Assembly (NCBI GenBank): GCA_937996235.1
Contig: CALKVK010000017.1
Location: forward strand, 62,001-126,000
DNA: 64,000 nt
DNA from: an uncultured bacterium
Lineage (GTDB): Bacteria; Planctomycetota; JAJSAM01; JAJVHW01
Direction: 5' to 3'
The stretch's first letter is position 1. The number at the start of each line of letters is the position of its first letter. Below the pieces are notes generated by a model. It was given only the letters and a program-made list of their open reading frames with translations. It was not told where the DNA came from and searched no databases. The translations under genes and the position numbers were made by a program. Below are positions 1 through 9,800 of the stretch, one piece after another.

Positions 1-590
1 CGCGCGCGGGCTTCGACCTCGTCGAGGTCCACATGGCGCACGGCTACCTGCTCAACCAGTTCCTCTCGCCCGTGACGAACCGCCGCGACGACGCCTACGG
101 CGGCAGCTTCGAGAACCGCGCGCGCTGGCCGCTCGAGGTGTTCGCGGCGATGCGCGAGGCGTGGCCCGCCGAGCGGCCGATGGCGGTGCGCATCTCGGCG
201 GTGGACTGGGTGCCGGACGGCGCGACCGCGGCCGAATCGGTGCAGCTCGCGCGGCTGCTCCGCGACGCGGGCTGCGACGTGCTCGACGTCTCGACGAGCG
301 GCATCTCGCCGTACGCCGAGCCGGAGTACGGGCGCATGTTCCAGGTGCCGTTCGCGGACCGCATCCGCCACGAGGTCGGGATGCCCGTGATGGCGGTCGG
401 CGCGATCCTCGGCATCGACCACGTGAACACGATCGTCGCGGCGGGGCGCGCCGACCTGTGCGCGCTCGCGCGCCCGCACCTGCGCGATCCGTACCTCGCG
501 CTGCACGCGGCCACGGAGACCGGCTTCCCCGACCAGCCGTGGCCCCCGCAGTACCTCGCCGGACGACCGCTCCCGCGCGCCGCGGAGTGA
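1..590 (+). CDS. NADH:flavin oxidoreductase (Old Yellow Enzyme family), 3' end only; probably the C-terminal half of a salicylyl-CoA 5-hydroxylase-type fusion
   Basis: The window opens inside this gene, and the reading frame runs from base 3 to a TGA at 588-590. The visible ~195 residues are the second half of an OYE-type TIM barrel: the HMAHGYLLNQFLSP and NRRDDAYGGS motifs around the FMN/substrate site, then MAVGAI and the RADLCALARPHLRDPY phosphate-binding end. The phrases VRISAVDWVPDG and CALARPHLRDPYLALHAA match, as I remember them, the reductase half of bifunctional salicylyl-CoA 5-hydroxylase / 2-aminobenzoyl-CoA monooxygenase-reductase proteins more closely than stand-alone OYEs. These act in CoA-dependent aromatic degradation. 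The N-terminal monooxygenase half, if present, lies outside the window, so the substrate is inferred. The family call is firm and the specific enzyme is not. Confidence 0.8.
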   Translation, partial: RAGFDLVEVHMAHGYLLNQFLSPVTNRRDDAYGGSFENRARWPLEVFAAMREAWPAERPMAVRISAVDWVPDGATAAESVQLARLLRDAGCDVLDVSTSGISPYAEPEYGRMFQVPFADRIRHEVGMPVMAVGAILGIDHVNTIVAAGRADLCALARPHLRDPYLALHAATETGFPDQPWPPQYLAGRPLPRAAE

Positions 591-701
591 CGTCGGCGCA
601 CGCACGAGCCGTGCGCGCCGGAATCGCTCGCGCACGGTTGTACGTTGGAGGGGTGTGACGCGCGTCGCACTCCACGCACGGCCGAACCAGGAAGGACCCG
701 C

Positions 702-1853
702 ATGCACCGCTCCGCAGCCCTCGCCGCCCTCGTCCTCGGAGCCTGCCTCGTCGGCAGCGGCGCGCCGCGCGCACGCGCGGCCGACCACCGCGAGGCCCCG
801 ACCGTCGTGGCGGACGACGCCGCGGACATCGGCGACGTGTTCGCGTTCGTGGACCCGGAGATCCCGAACAAGACCGTGCTGATCATGTCGGTCGCGCCGT
901 TCCGCGCGCCCGGCTCGGCCGCGGGCTTCAGCGACGACGTGCTCTACCAGTTCAAGGTCGACAACGACGCCGACTCGCGCGAGGACGTGGTGCTGCAGTT
1001 CCGCTTCACGCCGCCGGGCGCGTCGCAGTCGTTCTCGATGTTCGGGCCCGACCGGCCGCGCGCGCGAGGCCGCGTGAACAAGGTCGTCGGAAAGACGCCT
1101 GCCGTGACGGGCGCCGCGAACGGCTCGGTCGTCACCGACGGCGAGATCGACGTCGCGTGCGGTCTCTTCGACGACCCGTTCTTCTTCGACGCGGCGTGGG
1201 TCACGCGCCAGCTCGGTCTCGCGCCGGGCGGTCCGCTCCTGCGCGAGCCGGGCTTCGACACGTTCGCCGGCTTCAACATGATGATCATCGCGGTGCGCGT
1301 GCCGAACACGCTGCTCACGCGCTCCGCGAGCGAGCCGAACATCCGCATCTGGGCGACCACGAACCGCGCCACGAAGACGTCGCGCTCGAGCAAGCCGCTC
1401 AAGGACGACAAGGACACGAAGGCGTTCGTGCAGGTGGACCGCACGGCCGTGCCCGCGCTCAGCACGGCGCTGATCCCCGGCACCCAGGTGAACGGCGTGT
1501 CGCTGAAGGACGCGTTCAACCGCGGCCTGCCCGTCGACGACATCAAGGACTACCGCGAGATCGTGGTGACGTCGCTCGTCGCCGTGAACGGCGACCGCAC
1601 GTACTCCGAGACGATCACCGACGCCGTGCTCCTGCCCGACGTGCTGCGCCTCGACACGAGCGCCCCGAGCGGCTTCCCGAACGGGCGCCGGCTGCAGGAC
1701 GACGTCATCGACATCGTCCTGAACGTCGCGAGCAACGGCGCGGTGTCGACCGACGGCGTCGGCCAGAACGACGTGCCGCTGCGCGGCGTGTTCCCGTACG
1801 TCGCGGCCCCGCACACCGCGGCCGAGCCGATCCCCGCGCGCGACGGCGAGTGA
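702..1853 (+). CDS. DUF4331 domain secreted protein
   Basis: The product is 383 aa. An N-terminal signal peptide (hydrophobic core at residues 5-20, ARA-A cleavage near residue 26-27) is followed at once by DHREAP. That motif opens DUF4331 proteins, followed here by DIGDVFAFVDPE. The rest matches the family layout, with a central segment of exposed loops and a C-terminal region rich in DLP and FPY-type motifs. The function of DUF4331 is unknown, and members are usually exported. I chose the ATG at 702 because an AGGAAGG ribosome site lies 7 nt upstream and the signal peptide begins there. An upstream start at 645 would add 19 residues without a plausible leader. Its stop overlaps the GTG start of the next gene, so the two are translationally coupled. 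Confidence 0.85.
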   Translation: MHRSAALAALVLGACLVGSGAPRARAADHREAPTVVADDAADIGDVFAFVDPEIPNKTVLIMSVAPFRAPGSAAGFSDDVLYQFKVDNDADSREDVVLQFRFTPPGASQSFSMFGPDRPRARGRVNKVVGKTPAVTGAANGSVVTDGEIDVACGLFDDPFFFDAAWVTRQLGLAPGGPLLREPGFDTFAGFNMMIIAVRVPNTLLTRSASEPNIRIWATTNRATKTSRSSKPLKDDKDTKAFVQVDRTAVPALSTALIPGTQVNGVSLKDAFNRGLPVDDIKDYREIVVTSLVAVNGDRTYSETITDAVLLPDVLRLDTSAPSGFPNGRRLQDDVIDIVLNVASNGAVSTDGVGQNDVPLRGVFPYVAAPHTAAEPIPARDGE

Positions 1854-2722
1854 AGCTCGCGCGTCCGCTCCTCGCGGCGTGCGCGGCGCTGGCGCTCGCC
1901 GCGCCCGCGCTCGCGCACGAGTTCTGGCTCCGGCCGTCGCGCTTCCGCGCGCCGGTCGACGAGGAGGTCGAGCTCGGGCTCTTCGTGGGCGACCGCCTGC
2001 GCGGGGAGCCGTTCCCGCGCAGCGCGACGCACCTCGCCCGCTTCGTTTCGCGCCGCGGGCGCGACGAGCCGCAGGAGGTCGCGGGCCTCGACGGCGAGAC
2101 GCCGGCCGGCTACCTGCCGCTCGAGGCGGCCGGGATGCACGTCGTCGGCTACGCGGGCCAGGTGCGGTTCATCACGCTCGAGGCGGCGAAGTTCGAGCCC
2201 TACCTGCGCGAGAAGGGCCTCGAGCACGTCGTGCGGGCGCGCGCCGACGCGGGCAGCTCCGACGCGCCGGGCCGCGAGGCGTACGTGCGCTGCGCGAAGA
2301 CGCTCGTCCTCGCGGGCGGGGACGACGCGGACGACGCCGGCTTCGACCTCCCGCTCGGTCTCGAGGTGGAGATCGTGCCCGAGTCGGATCCGCTCCGCGC
2401 GCGCCCCGGCGACACGCTGACGGTGCGTGTGCTGCGCGACGGCGCCGCGCTCGCGGGCGTGCTCGTCGAGGCGCACCGCGGCGACGGCGAGGAGCACGCG
2501 GTCACCGCGCGGCGCACGGGCGAGGACGGCCGTGCGCGGATCGTCCTGCCGCACGCGGGCTTCTGGCTGGTCTCGTGCGTGGACATGCGCCCCGCGCCGG
2601 AGGAGCTGCGCGAGAAGGCGGACTGGCGCAGCGTCTGGGCGTCGCTCAGTTTCGAGGTGCGGGAGCCACAGGACGCTGCGGCCGAGCCCTCCGGCGCGGC
2701 GGGGGAGCAGCCCGCGAAGTAG
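1850..2722 (+). CDS. DUF4198 domain secreted protein
   Basis: The product is 290 aa. A short signal peptide ends at AHA-like residues (ALA-HEFW) and the mature protein starts HEFWLRPSRF, the usual opening of DUF4198. The family is a beta-sandwich protein often seen near metal uptake or TonB systems; no biochemical role is established. The segment around residues 190-240 (PGDTLTVRVLRDGAALAGVLVEA) looks like an Ig-like or carboxypeptidase-regulatory fold. The start is the GTG at 1850, which overlaps the stop of the DUF4331 gene in a GTGA junction, so both are made from one message. The C-terminus is a low-complexity Ala/Glu tail. There are no metal transport genes in the immediate neighbourhood, so I do not assign a substrate. 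Confidence 0.82.
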   Translation: MKLARPLLAACAALALAAPALAHEFWLRPSRFRAPVDEEVELGLFVGDRLRGEPFPRSATHLARFVSRRGRDEPQEVAGLDGETPAGYLPLEAAGMHVVGYAGQVRFITLEAAKFEPYLREKGLEHVVRARADAGSSDAPGREAYVRCAKTLVLAGGDDADDAGFDLPLGLEVEIVPESDPLRARPGDTLTVRVLRDGAALAGVLVEAHRGDGEEHAVTARRTGEDGRARIVLPHAGFWLVSCVDMRPAPEELREKADWRSVWASLSFEVREPQDAAAEPSGAAGEQPAK

Positions 2723-2762
2723 TCCGGCGGGCGCGGCAGCCGATGATCTGGGGGGGAATCCC

Positions 2763-3335
2763 GTGGATCTCGCCGCTCTCGACCGCCTGCTCTTCCGCGA
2801 CGTGTACGACGCGCCGCTGCCGCGCATCCCCGCGGAGCTCGTCACGCACGTGGCGACGCGCGGCGGCGTGTGGCTCGTCACGGGCATCCTGCTCGCGGTG
2901 CTCGGGACCGGGCGGCACCGGCGCACCGGCCTCGCGCTCTGTGCAGGACTCGTCGCGCACGTGCTGCTGATCGAGACGTTGCTCAAGGAGGCCGTCGCAC
3001 GCGAGCGTCCGTATCTCGCGCTCGGTCTCGAGCTGCGCGACACGTTCCTGCGCGAGGAGTCGTTCTCGTTCCCCTCGGGTCACTCCGCGGCGAGCTTCCT
3101 CGCGGCGTGGGTGCTCGGCGCGACGTACCCGCGGCTGCGCAAGCCGCTGCTCGCGCTCGCCGCGCTCGTCGCCGTCAGCCGCGTCCACCTGGGCGCGCAC
3201 TGGCCGAGCGACGTCGCCGCCGGCGCCTTCGCCGGGCTCGCGCTCGGCGTCGTGCTGGTGCGGCTCTTCCGGCTCGGGACGCCTCCCGCCGCTGCGGACG
3301 CCGCCGCCCCGCCGCCCGCGCCGCTGCCGCTCTGA
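2763..3335 (+). CDS. PAP2-family membrane phosphatase
   Basis: The product is 190 aa with five or six hydrophobic segments. All three phosphatidic acid phosphatase type 2 signatures are intact: KX6RP at residues 75-83, PSGH at 104-107 and SRX5HX3D at 139-150, which gives the two catalytic histidines. Such enzymes dephosphorylate lipid phosphates or undecaprenyl pyrophosphate at the outer face of the cytoplasmic membrane; the substrate here cannot be told from the sequence. No ATG lies in frame near the 5' end, so the GTG at 2763 with a G-rich ribosome site just upstream is the best start. It is 40 bp downstream of the DUF4198 gene and may be part of the same transcript. A strong hairpin follows. 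Confidence 0.87.
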   Translation: MDLAALDRLLFRDVYDAPLPRIPAELVTHVATRGGVWLVTGILLAVLGTGRHRRTGLALCAGLVAHVLLIETLLKEAVARERPYLALGLELRDTFLREESFSFPSGHSAASFLAAWVLGATYPRLRKPLLALAALVAVSRVHLGAHWPSDVAAGAFAGLALGVVLVRLFRLGTPPAAADAAAPPPAPLPL

Positions 3336-3340
3336 ATCGA

Positions 3341-3367
3341 GACGGGGCGGGTGGGCCCCGCCCCGTC
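3341..3367. terminator. Bidirectional terminator-like hairpin
   Basis: A perfect 11-bp GC stem (3341-3351 with 3357-3367) encloses a 5-nt loop between the convergent PAP2 gene (stop 3335) and the outer-membrane-like gene (stop 3395). There is no T tract on either side, so termination activity is inferred from stem strength and placement. Confidence 0.55.
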
Positions 3368-3394
3368 CATTCCCCCGACTCCGGGGCCGCCCTC

Positions 3395-4459
3395 TCAGCG
3401 GTTGCGCGAGGCGGCGGGCGCGTGCACGCCCTGCTCCTCCGCACCACCCAGGTCGATGCCGAAGATCAGGAACAGCGTCATGTCGATGTCGTCGTCGCGC
3501 AGCCCGAACAGCGGCACCAGGTCGACGTGCGTGTTCGGCGTGGGACGCCACTGGAGGCTCGGACCCAGGAAGACGTTGTACTCGGGGTCGCTGCGCGCGC
3601 CCTTCTCGGTGACGCGCTGCACCTCGGCCTCGACGCCGACCGAGAACACCTGGTCCACGACGGAGTAGGAGAGCGCGCCGGTGATGGCGCCCTCGAACTC
3701 GCGCGCGCCGCCGAGCTCCTGCTCGCCGGAGAGGTTCATGGCCCAGTGCCAGCCCGAGCCGAACTCGTCGCCGAAGAGCACCTTGCCCTCTGCGACGTCG
3801 TTGCCGTGGTGGTTCAGCTTGTACTCGGCGTAGAGCGTCGGGTTGCCCCACAGCTCGCCCCAGTTCGCGAGCGCCCAGCGGGCCTCGAACTGGAAGCCGA
3901 CGTGCTTCGTCGGGCCGCCGGCCTCGTGCTCGGCGGTCTCGTAGAGGTCGAGCTGGATGCGGTTCGGCAGGCCGATCCCGATCTCGCTCTGGAACTGGTG
4001 GCGCGGCCCCTCGCCGCGGTCGATGCGCCCGCGGTACCACTGCTCGAACTCGAGCGTGCCCTCGGGCAGCACGTACAGGCGCGAGCGCGCGAAGCGACGG
4101 TGCGTCGTCCACTCGGGCTGCCCGTACGAGCCGACGCGCCGCTCCTCGGTCAGGGCGCGGTCCTCGACGACGATCTCGTCGGCGGGAGCGATGCGCGCCT
4201 GCGGCAGCAGCGCGCCGAAGCGCACGGGGGCGTCGGCCGGGGCGACGTCGGTCAGCTCCGCGCCGAGCGGACGCACCTGCCGAAGGTCCTCCGCGGCGAG
4301 GCGCGGCGCCGCGGCGATCGCGCCCGAGAGGGCACTCGCCTGGGTCGCCTCGCCGTCGTCCGCCCGCGCCGTCCCGGCCATCCCGGCCGTGCCCACGAGC
4401 GCGGCGAGCACGAAGCCCGCCCCCGCTCCGGCGCGTCCCCTGCGCAGCCTCGAAACCAT
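3395..4459 (-). CDS. Outer-membrane beta-barrel-like exported protein, function unknown
   Basis: The product is 354 aa. A long twin-positive N-region, a hydrophobic core and ARA-D near residue 33 make a signal peptide. The mature part has alternating amphipathic strands with many aromatic residues at strand ends (FEFEQWYRGRI, IQLDLYETAEH, WHWAMNLSGEQ, VQRVTEKG) and ends in a hydrophobic strand followed by a polar tail. This is the look of a transporter- or transport-monitor-type beta-barrel, as in phenol/transporter OMPs. I do not recognise a specific family. The ATG at 4459 is preferred over an earlier ATG at 4546 because a GGAGGTG ribosome site lies 6 nt before it and the signal peptide follows directly. 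It is divergent from the redox multidomain gene. Confidence 0.7.
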   Translation of the reverse strand: MVSRLRRGRAGAGAGFVLAALVGTAGMAGTARADDGEATQASALSGAIAAAPRLAAEDLRQVRPLGAELTDVAPADAPVRFGALLPQARIAPADEIVVEDRALTEERRVGSYGQPEWTTHRRFARSRLYVLPEGTLEFEQWYRGRIDRGEGPRHQFQSEIGIGLPNRIQLDLYETAEHEAGGPTKHVGFQFEARWALANWGELWGNPTLYAEYKLNHHGNDVAEGKVLFGDEFGSGWHWAMNLSGEQELGGAREFEGAITGALSYSVVDQVFSVGVEAEVQRVTEKGARSDPEYNVFLGPSLQWRPTPNTHVDLVPLFGLRDDDIDMTLFLIFGIDLGGAEEQGVHAPAASRNR

Positions 4460-4650
4460 GCAGCACCTCCATCCGATCGCGTGGTCCACGGCCGAATCCC
4501 GACACCGCCGCCGGGAGGCCGAATGCGCCCTGAACGAGGGGTTCACGAGAAGGTTCGGGGTTTTCTCCTCCGCCTCCGCCCGGGTCGGCCGCCGCGGCTG
4601 CGCGGTCGAAATCGTTGGGGCGCCTCCGGGGCGTCGCGATCCTCGCGCCG

Positions 4651-6471
4651 ATGGCTCCTCGCCCCTCTGCTCCGGCGGCGGTCGTGCTCTTGGCCGTCGC
4701 CGCGCTCTCGTCGGTCGCGGCGTCGGCGGCAGACGACGCCGGCGCGCCCGCGCCCGAGGCGCCGCGCGTGCTCGACCCGGGCGACGCCGGGATCGGCGGG
4801 CTCGTCCCCGACGTCACCTACGTGGACGTCGCGGGCCGCGCGGGACGTCTCTCCGACGCGCGCGGTGCGCCGCTCGTGGTCGTCGCGCGCAGCGTGCGGT
4901 GTCCGCTCTGCCGGAGGTGGGGGCCCGTCCTCGCCGACATGGTGCGGACGTGGACCGCGCGCGGCGTGCGGTTCCTCGTCGTGGACGTGGCGGCGGCCGA
5001 CTCGCCCGACGACGTCCGGCAGGACCGCGAGAAGACGGGCATCGACGCGCCGTTCGTCGTCGACGCCGACGGGCGCATCGCCGCCGCGCTCGGCATCCGC
5101 TCGACCACCGAGGTGCTCGTGCTCGACGCGGCGCGCACGCTGGTCTACCGCGGCGCGATCGACGACCGGATGGGTCTCGGCTACGCGCGCGCCGACGCGC
5201 AGCGGACGTACCTGGCGGACGCTGTCGAGGCGCTGCTCGCGGGCCGGCGCCCGGACGTCGAGGCGACGTCGGCCCCCGGCTGCGTCGTCGCTCCGCGCGC
5301 CGCCGCGCCGGTCGCGGACGCGCCCACGTGGCACGGCCGCGTGTCGCGCATCGTCGCGCGCCACTGCGGCGGCTGCCACCGCGACGGCGAGGCGGCGCCG
5401 TTCCCACTCCAGACGCTCGCGGACGTGCGCGCCAACGCGCCCACGGTGCGGCGCGAGGTCGCGCGCGGCGCCATGCCTCCGTGGCCCGCCGACCCCGCGC
5501 ACTCGCTGCCGCTGGCCGACGACCGCCGTCTGCCGCCGGGCGACCGCGACGCGCTGCTCGCGTGGCTCGGCGCGGACTGCCCCGAGGGCGACCCGGCGGA
5601 CGCGCCGCTCCCCGTCGTCCGCGCGGACGGCTGGTCGATCGGCGAGCCGGATCTCGTCGTCGGGCCCGAGACGGACTTCGAGGTGCCGGCGACCGGCGTC
5701 GTCCCGTACCGCTACGAGGTCGTGACGACGGAGCTCGACGAGGACCGCTGGGTGCAGGCGTTCGAGATCCGCCCGAGCGCGCCGCAGGCCGTCCACCACG
5801 TGCTCGTCTTCGCGCACTATCCCGCCGGCCACCCGCGCGTGGACGAACAGCCGCAGGAGCACAACGGGCTCGACGGCTTCTTCGCCGCGATGGTGCCGGG
5901 CGAGAACGCGTTCCGCTTCCCGCCGGGCACGGGCCGCTTCCTGCCGCGCGGCGCACGCCTGCGCTTCCAGATCCACTACACGCCGACCGGCGAGGCCTGC
6001 CGCGACCGCCCGCGACTCGGGCTCGTGTTCACGCAGGGCCGCCCGCGCGACGAGGTGCTCTCGGACGCCGCGTTCGACACGCGCTTCCGCATCCCCCCGG
6101 GCGCGCGCGACGTGGCCGTCTCCGCGACACGCCGCTTCGAGCGCGGCGGGCGGCTGCTCGCGCTCACGCCGCACATGCACCTGCGCGGCGCGGCGTTCCG
6201 CTTCGACCTCGAGCTGCCGGACGGCAGCGTGACGCGGCTCCTCGACGTCCCGCGCTTCGACTTCCAGTGGCAGTTCAGCTATCGGCTGCGCGAGCCGCTC
6301 GAGGTGCCGCGGGGCGCGGTGCTGCGCGCGACCGGCGTCTTCGACAACAGCGCGGAGAACCCGGCCAACCCGGACCCGCGCCGCACGGTGCGCTTCGGCG
6401 AGCAGACCACCGACGAGATGATGATCGGCTACTTCGAGTGGGTGCCGGCGGCCGAAGAGGAGGGGCGATGA
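4651..6471 (+). CDS. Exported fusion: thioredoxin-like + cytochrome c-type haem site + copper type II monooxygenase-like domains
   Basis: The product is 606 aa. Residues 1-27 are a signal peptide. Residues ~45-200 form a redoxin (AhpC/TSA-thioredoxin) domain with a CPLC active site at 84-87. A single CGGCH haem c motif sits at 239-243 followed by MPPWP. From ~330 to 600 comes a domain with the histidine pattern of peptidylglycine/DBH-type copper type II ascorbate-dependent monooxygenases: HH at 382-383, HY at 442 and HMH at 508-510. The three modules together suggest a periplasmic electron-transfer and oxygen-activating enzyme; the substrate is unknown. Similar fusions are known to me from Planctomycetes and Acidobacteria. 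The ATG at 4651 starts the signal peptide; a TTG at 4615 would add 12 residues. It is coupled (ATGA) to the next gene. Confidence 0.8.
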   Translation: MAPRPSAPAAVVLLAVAALSSVAASAADDAGAPAPEAPRVLDPGDAGIGGLVPDVTYVDVAGRAGRLSDARGAPLVVVARSVRCPLCRRWGPVLADMVRTWTARGVRFLVVDVAAADSPDDVRQDREKTGIDAPFVVDADGRIAAALGIRSTTEVLVLDAARTLVYRGAIDDRMGLGYARADAQRTYLADAVEALLAGRRPDVEATSAPGCVVAPRAAAPVADAPTWHGRVSRIVARHCGGCHRDGEAAPFPLQTLADVRANAPTVRREVARGAMPPWPADPAHSLPLADDRRLPPGDRDALLAWLGADCPEGDPADAPLPVVRADGWSIGEPDLVVGPETDFEVPATGVVPYRYEVVTTELDEDRWVQAFEIRPSAPQAVHHVLVFAHYPAGHPRVDEQPQEHNGLDGFFAAMVPGENAFRFPPGTGRFLPRGARLRFQIHYTPTGEACRDRPRLGLVFTQGRPRDEVLSDAAFDTRFRIPPGARDVAVSATRRFERGGRLLALTPHMHLRGAAFRFDLELPDGSVTRLLDVPRFDFQWQFSYRLREPLEVPRGAVLRATGVFDNSAENPANPDPRRTVRFGEQTTDEMMIGYFEWVPAAEEEGR

Positions 6472-6836
6472 AGAAGCTGCTCGGCGGCCTCGCGCTCGTC
6501 CTCGTCGTCGTCTTCCTGTGGATCGGGTGGCGCCGCGGCGTGCGCGTCCACGTCGAGAACACGGGCGCGACGCCGCTCGCCGACGTGGTCGTGAAGGTGC
6601 GCGGCGCCGAGTATCCGCTCGGCACGCTCGACGCCGGCGAGAGCGACGTCGTGAAGGTGCACCCCACGTCGGCGTCGGACGTGCAGGTCACGTGGACGAC
6701 GCCCGACGGCCGCAAGGGCTACGGACGCGTGGACTGCTCGCTCGAGCCGGGCGGCAGCCACGGCCACGTGCGCTTCACGCTCGACGGCATCGGCGTGCGC
6801 GAAGGCACGGCCGACGTGCGCGTCGGCTTCTTCTGA
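6468..6836 (+). CDS. Small membrane-anchored protein of unknown function
   Basis: The product is 122 aa. Residues 5-21 form one transmembrane segment or uncleaved signal anchor, and the rest is a short beta-rich domain (VRVHVENTGATPLADVVVKV, then VQVTWTTPDG) that resembles a single Ig-like or CARDB-like fold. The ATG overlaps the stop of the multidomain redox gene (ATGA) and has an AGAGGAGGGG ribosome site, so it is translated with that enzyme and is probably an accessory subunit. I do not recognise a family. Confidence 0.65.
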   Translation: MKKLLGGLALVLVVVFLWIGWRRGVRVHVENTGATPLADVVVKVRGAEYPLGTLDAGESDVVKVHPTSASDVQVTWTTPDGRKGYGRVDCSLEPGGSHGHVRFTLDGIGVREGTADVRVGFF

Positions 6837-6842
6837 TCGGCG

Positions 6843-9800
6843 CTACGCGCTCGCTCCGTCGCCCTCCGCCGTCTGATCCGCGGTCCGCATGCCGAGGGCG
6901 CGCTTCGCGCCCATCGTCAGGTGGAACATCGTCGGGATCAGGAACAGCGTGAACGCGGTCGAGACGACGAGTCCGCCGAGCACCACGGCGCCGAGCCCGC
7001 GATAGAGCTCGCTGCCCGCGCCGGGCGAGACCACGAGCGGCAGCAGACCGAAGACGGTCGTCAGCGTCGTCATGAAGATCGGCCGCATGCGCGAACGCAC
7101 CGCCTCCTGGATCGCCTCGGCCGCCGCCATGCCGTCGTGCCGCATGTGCTGCAGCGACTGGTGCACGATCAGGATCGCGTTGTTCACGACCGTGCCGATC
7201 AGGATCACGAAGCCGAGCATCGTGAGCACGTCGAGGGGCTGGAGCACGCCGCACACGTTGAGCAGGCGCAGGCCCGCGAAGCCGCCGACGGCGCCGAGCG
7301 GCACCGACAGGATGACCACGAACGGGTAGAGCCACGACTCGAAGAGCGCGGCCATCAGCAGGTACGTGATGAGCAGCGCGAGCACGACGTTGAAGCGCAG
7401 CGCGTCCCACGTGGCCGTCAGCTTGTCGGCCGTGCCGGCCAGCGTGACCTGGTAGCCGGGCGGGAGCGAACCGTCCGCCTGCAGCGGCCCGACGATCTGC
7501 GAGCGGATGGCGTCCATCGCGTCCTCGAGCGCCATCTCGGGCGGCGGCGAGACCTGGATGGTGATCGTGCGCAGGCGTTCGCGGTGGTTGATCTGCTCCG
7601 GCCCGCTCGACATGCGCACGTCCGCGACCGCCGCGAGCGGCACGAGCGCGCCGCCGTCGGTGGCGATCGGCAGCGACGCGAGGTCCTGGCTGCGCGACGC
7701 GTAGTCCGCGCGGCCGACGATCGAGAGGTCGATCTCCTTGCCGTCGAGGTAGTAGTCCGAGGCGTACGCGCCGTCGACGAGCGCGTCGATCGTGTAGCCG
7801 AGGTCGCGCGCCGAGATGCCCAGCTCCTCCGCCTGCTCCCACTTCGGGAGCACGTGCACCTCGGGGTTCGAGAGGTCGAGGCTCGGCTTCGGGAAGGCCT
7901 GCGCGTTGGGCACGACGCCGCCCATCACCTGCCCGATCACGCGCCCGCCCAGTCCGACGAGCACCGACAGCTCCGGCCCCGTGATCTCGACGTCGATCGA
8001 GCGGCCCGCGGAGAGCCCCTGCTCGAAGAGGCTCGACTGCTTCGCGATGCCGAACGTGCCCGGCACGCTCACGGCGACGCGCTGGATCACCGGCACGAGC
8101 TCGGCCGCGCGCAAGGGGTCGATCGCGCGCAGGCCCAGGAACACCTGGCGTCCGCGCGCGACGAAGAAGAAGTCGCCGATCGCGGGGCCGTCGAGCTTCG
8201 CCAACGACTCGTCGTCGCGGTCCACGTCCCAGTAGGGGCGCAGGTCGTCCTCGATCTTCTGACCGAGCTCCACGAGCTGGTCGATGTTGTAGCCGGGCGG
8301 CGGCAGCAGGATTCCGAACACGAGGTTGCGGTTGCCGGTCGGCAGGTACTCCACCTTCGGGAGCAGCGCCCAGCTCCCGACGAGCGACCCCGTCACGAAC
8401 ACGACGAGCACCAGCAGCTCGCGCACGCGGCTCTTCTGGATCCACGCGTTGGCGCCGACGACCGCCTCGACCCATGCCGCGGCGATGCGGTCGAGCGCGC
8501 CGAGCTTCACGCGCCGCGCCTCGAGCTCCGCGGCGTCGCGGGGCTTCAGGATGCGCGACGTCGCCGTCGAGATGACGGTCACCGACACGATCAGCGAGAG
8601 GCCGACCGATGCGCTGATCGCGAGCGCGATGTCGCGGAAGAGCTGGCCCGCCTCCTGCTCGACGAAGAGCACCGGCACGAACACGGCGAGCGTGGTGAGC
8701 GTCGAGGCGACGACCGCGCCCCAGACCTCCTGCGTGCCGACGATCGCGGCCTTCATGGGCGGCACGCCGCGCTGGTAGTGGCTGTAGATGTTCTCGAGCA
8801 CCACCACCGCGTTGTCGACCAGCATGCCGACCGCGAACGCGAGGCCCGCGAGGCTGATCACGTTCAGCGAGCGCCCGAGCATGCCGAGCACGAGGAAGCT
8901 GCCGACGAGACTCGTGGGGATCGCGAGGGCGATGACGAGCGTCGAGCGCACGCTGCGCAGGAAGAGCAGCAGCACGATGATCGTGAGCGCGCCGCCGACG
9001 ACGATGTTCTGGTTCACGAGTCCGATCGAGGAGTAGATGTACTCCGTCTCGTCGTACACCTGCTTGAGCTGCAGGCCCTTCGGCCGCAGCACGTCGCGGT
9101 TCAGGTCGGCGAGCGCCGTGCGCAGGCCGTCCATCACGTCGAGCACGTTCGCGCCGGTCTCGCGCAGGCAGTTCACGGCGATGGTCGTCTCGCCGAAGTT
9201 GCGCACGATGCCGTCGGGCTTCTTGAAGCCGAGGCGCACGTCGGCGACGTCGCGCACGTAGACGGGCGCGCCGTCGTTCTCGCGGAGCAGCGTGTCGAGC
9301 ACCTCGCGCTCGCTGCCGTACTGGCCGAGCGTGCGCACGACGTAGCGCCGCTTGCCCTCCCAGAAGTCGCCGGCGGAGGTGTCCTTGTTGCGGCCGCGCA
9401 GCGCGTCGCGCACGTCGGCGATCGTGACGCCGCGCGACGCGAGCCGCGCCGGGTCCACGATCACCTGCAGCTCGTCGGTGCGGCCGCCGATGACGTTCGA
9501 GTTCGAGACGCCCGGCACGCGCTCGAAGCGCGCCTCGATCGTGTCCTCGGCGAAGCGGCGCAGCGTGGGGATGTCGATCGGCGGCGGCAGGAGCGGCGCG
9601 ACGTCGGGGTTCGCGGCGGCCGCGCGGCGCAGGCGCGCGAGGCGCAGGCCGACGCTGTCCGCGCGCAGCACCGGCGCGAGCGCCTCGGCGGTGGCGGGGT
9701 GCGCCTTCGCGAACGCGTCCACCTCGGCGAGCTCGGGCACGGCCGGGCCGAGGATGAACCACGCGATGGGGGAGCCGTTCGAGGACGACGTCGAGATCAC

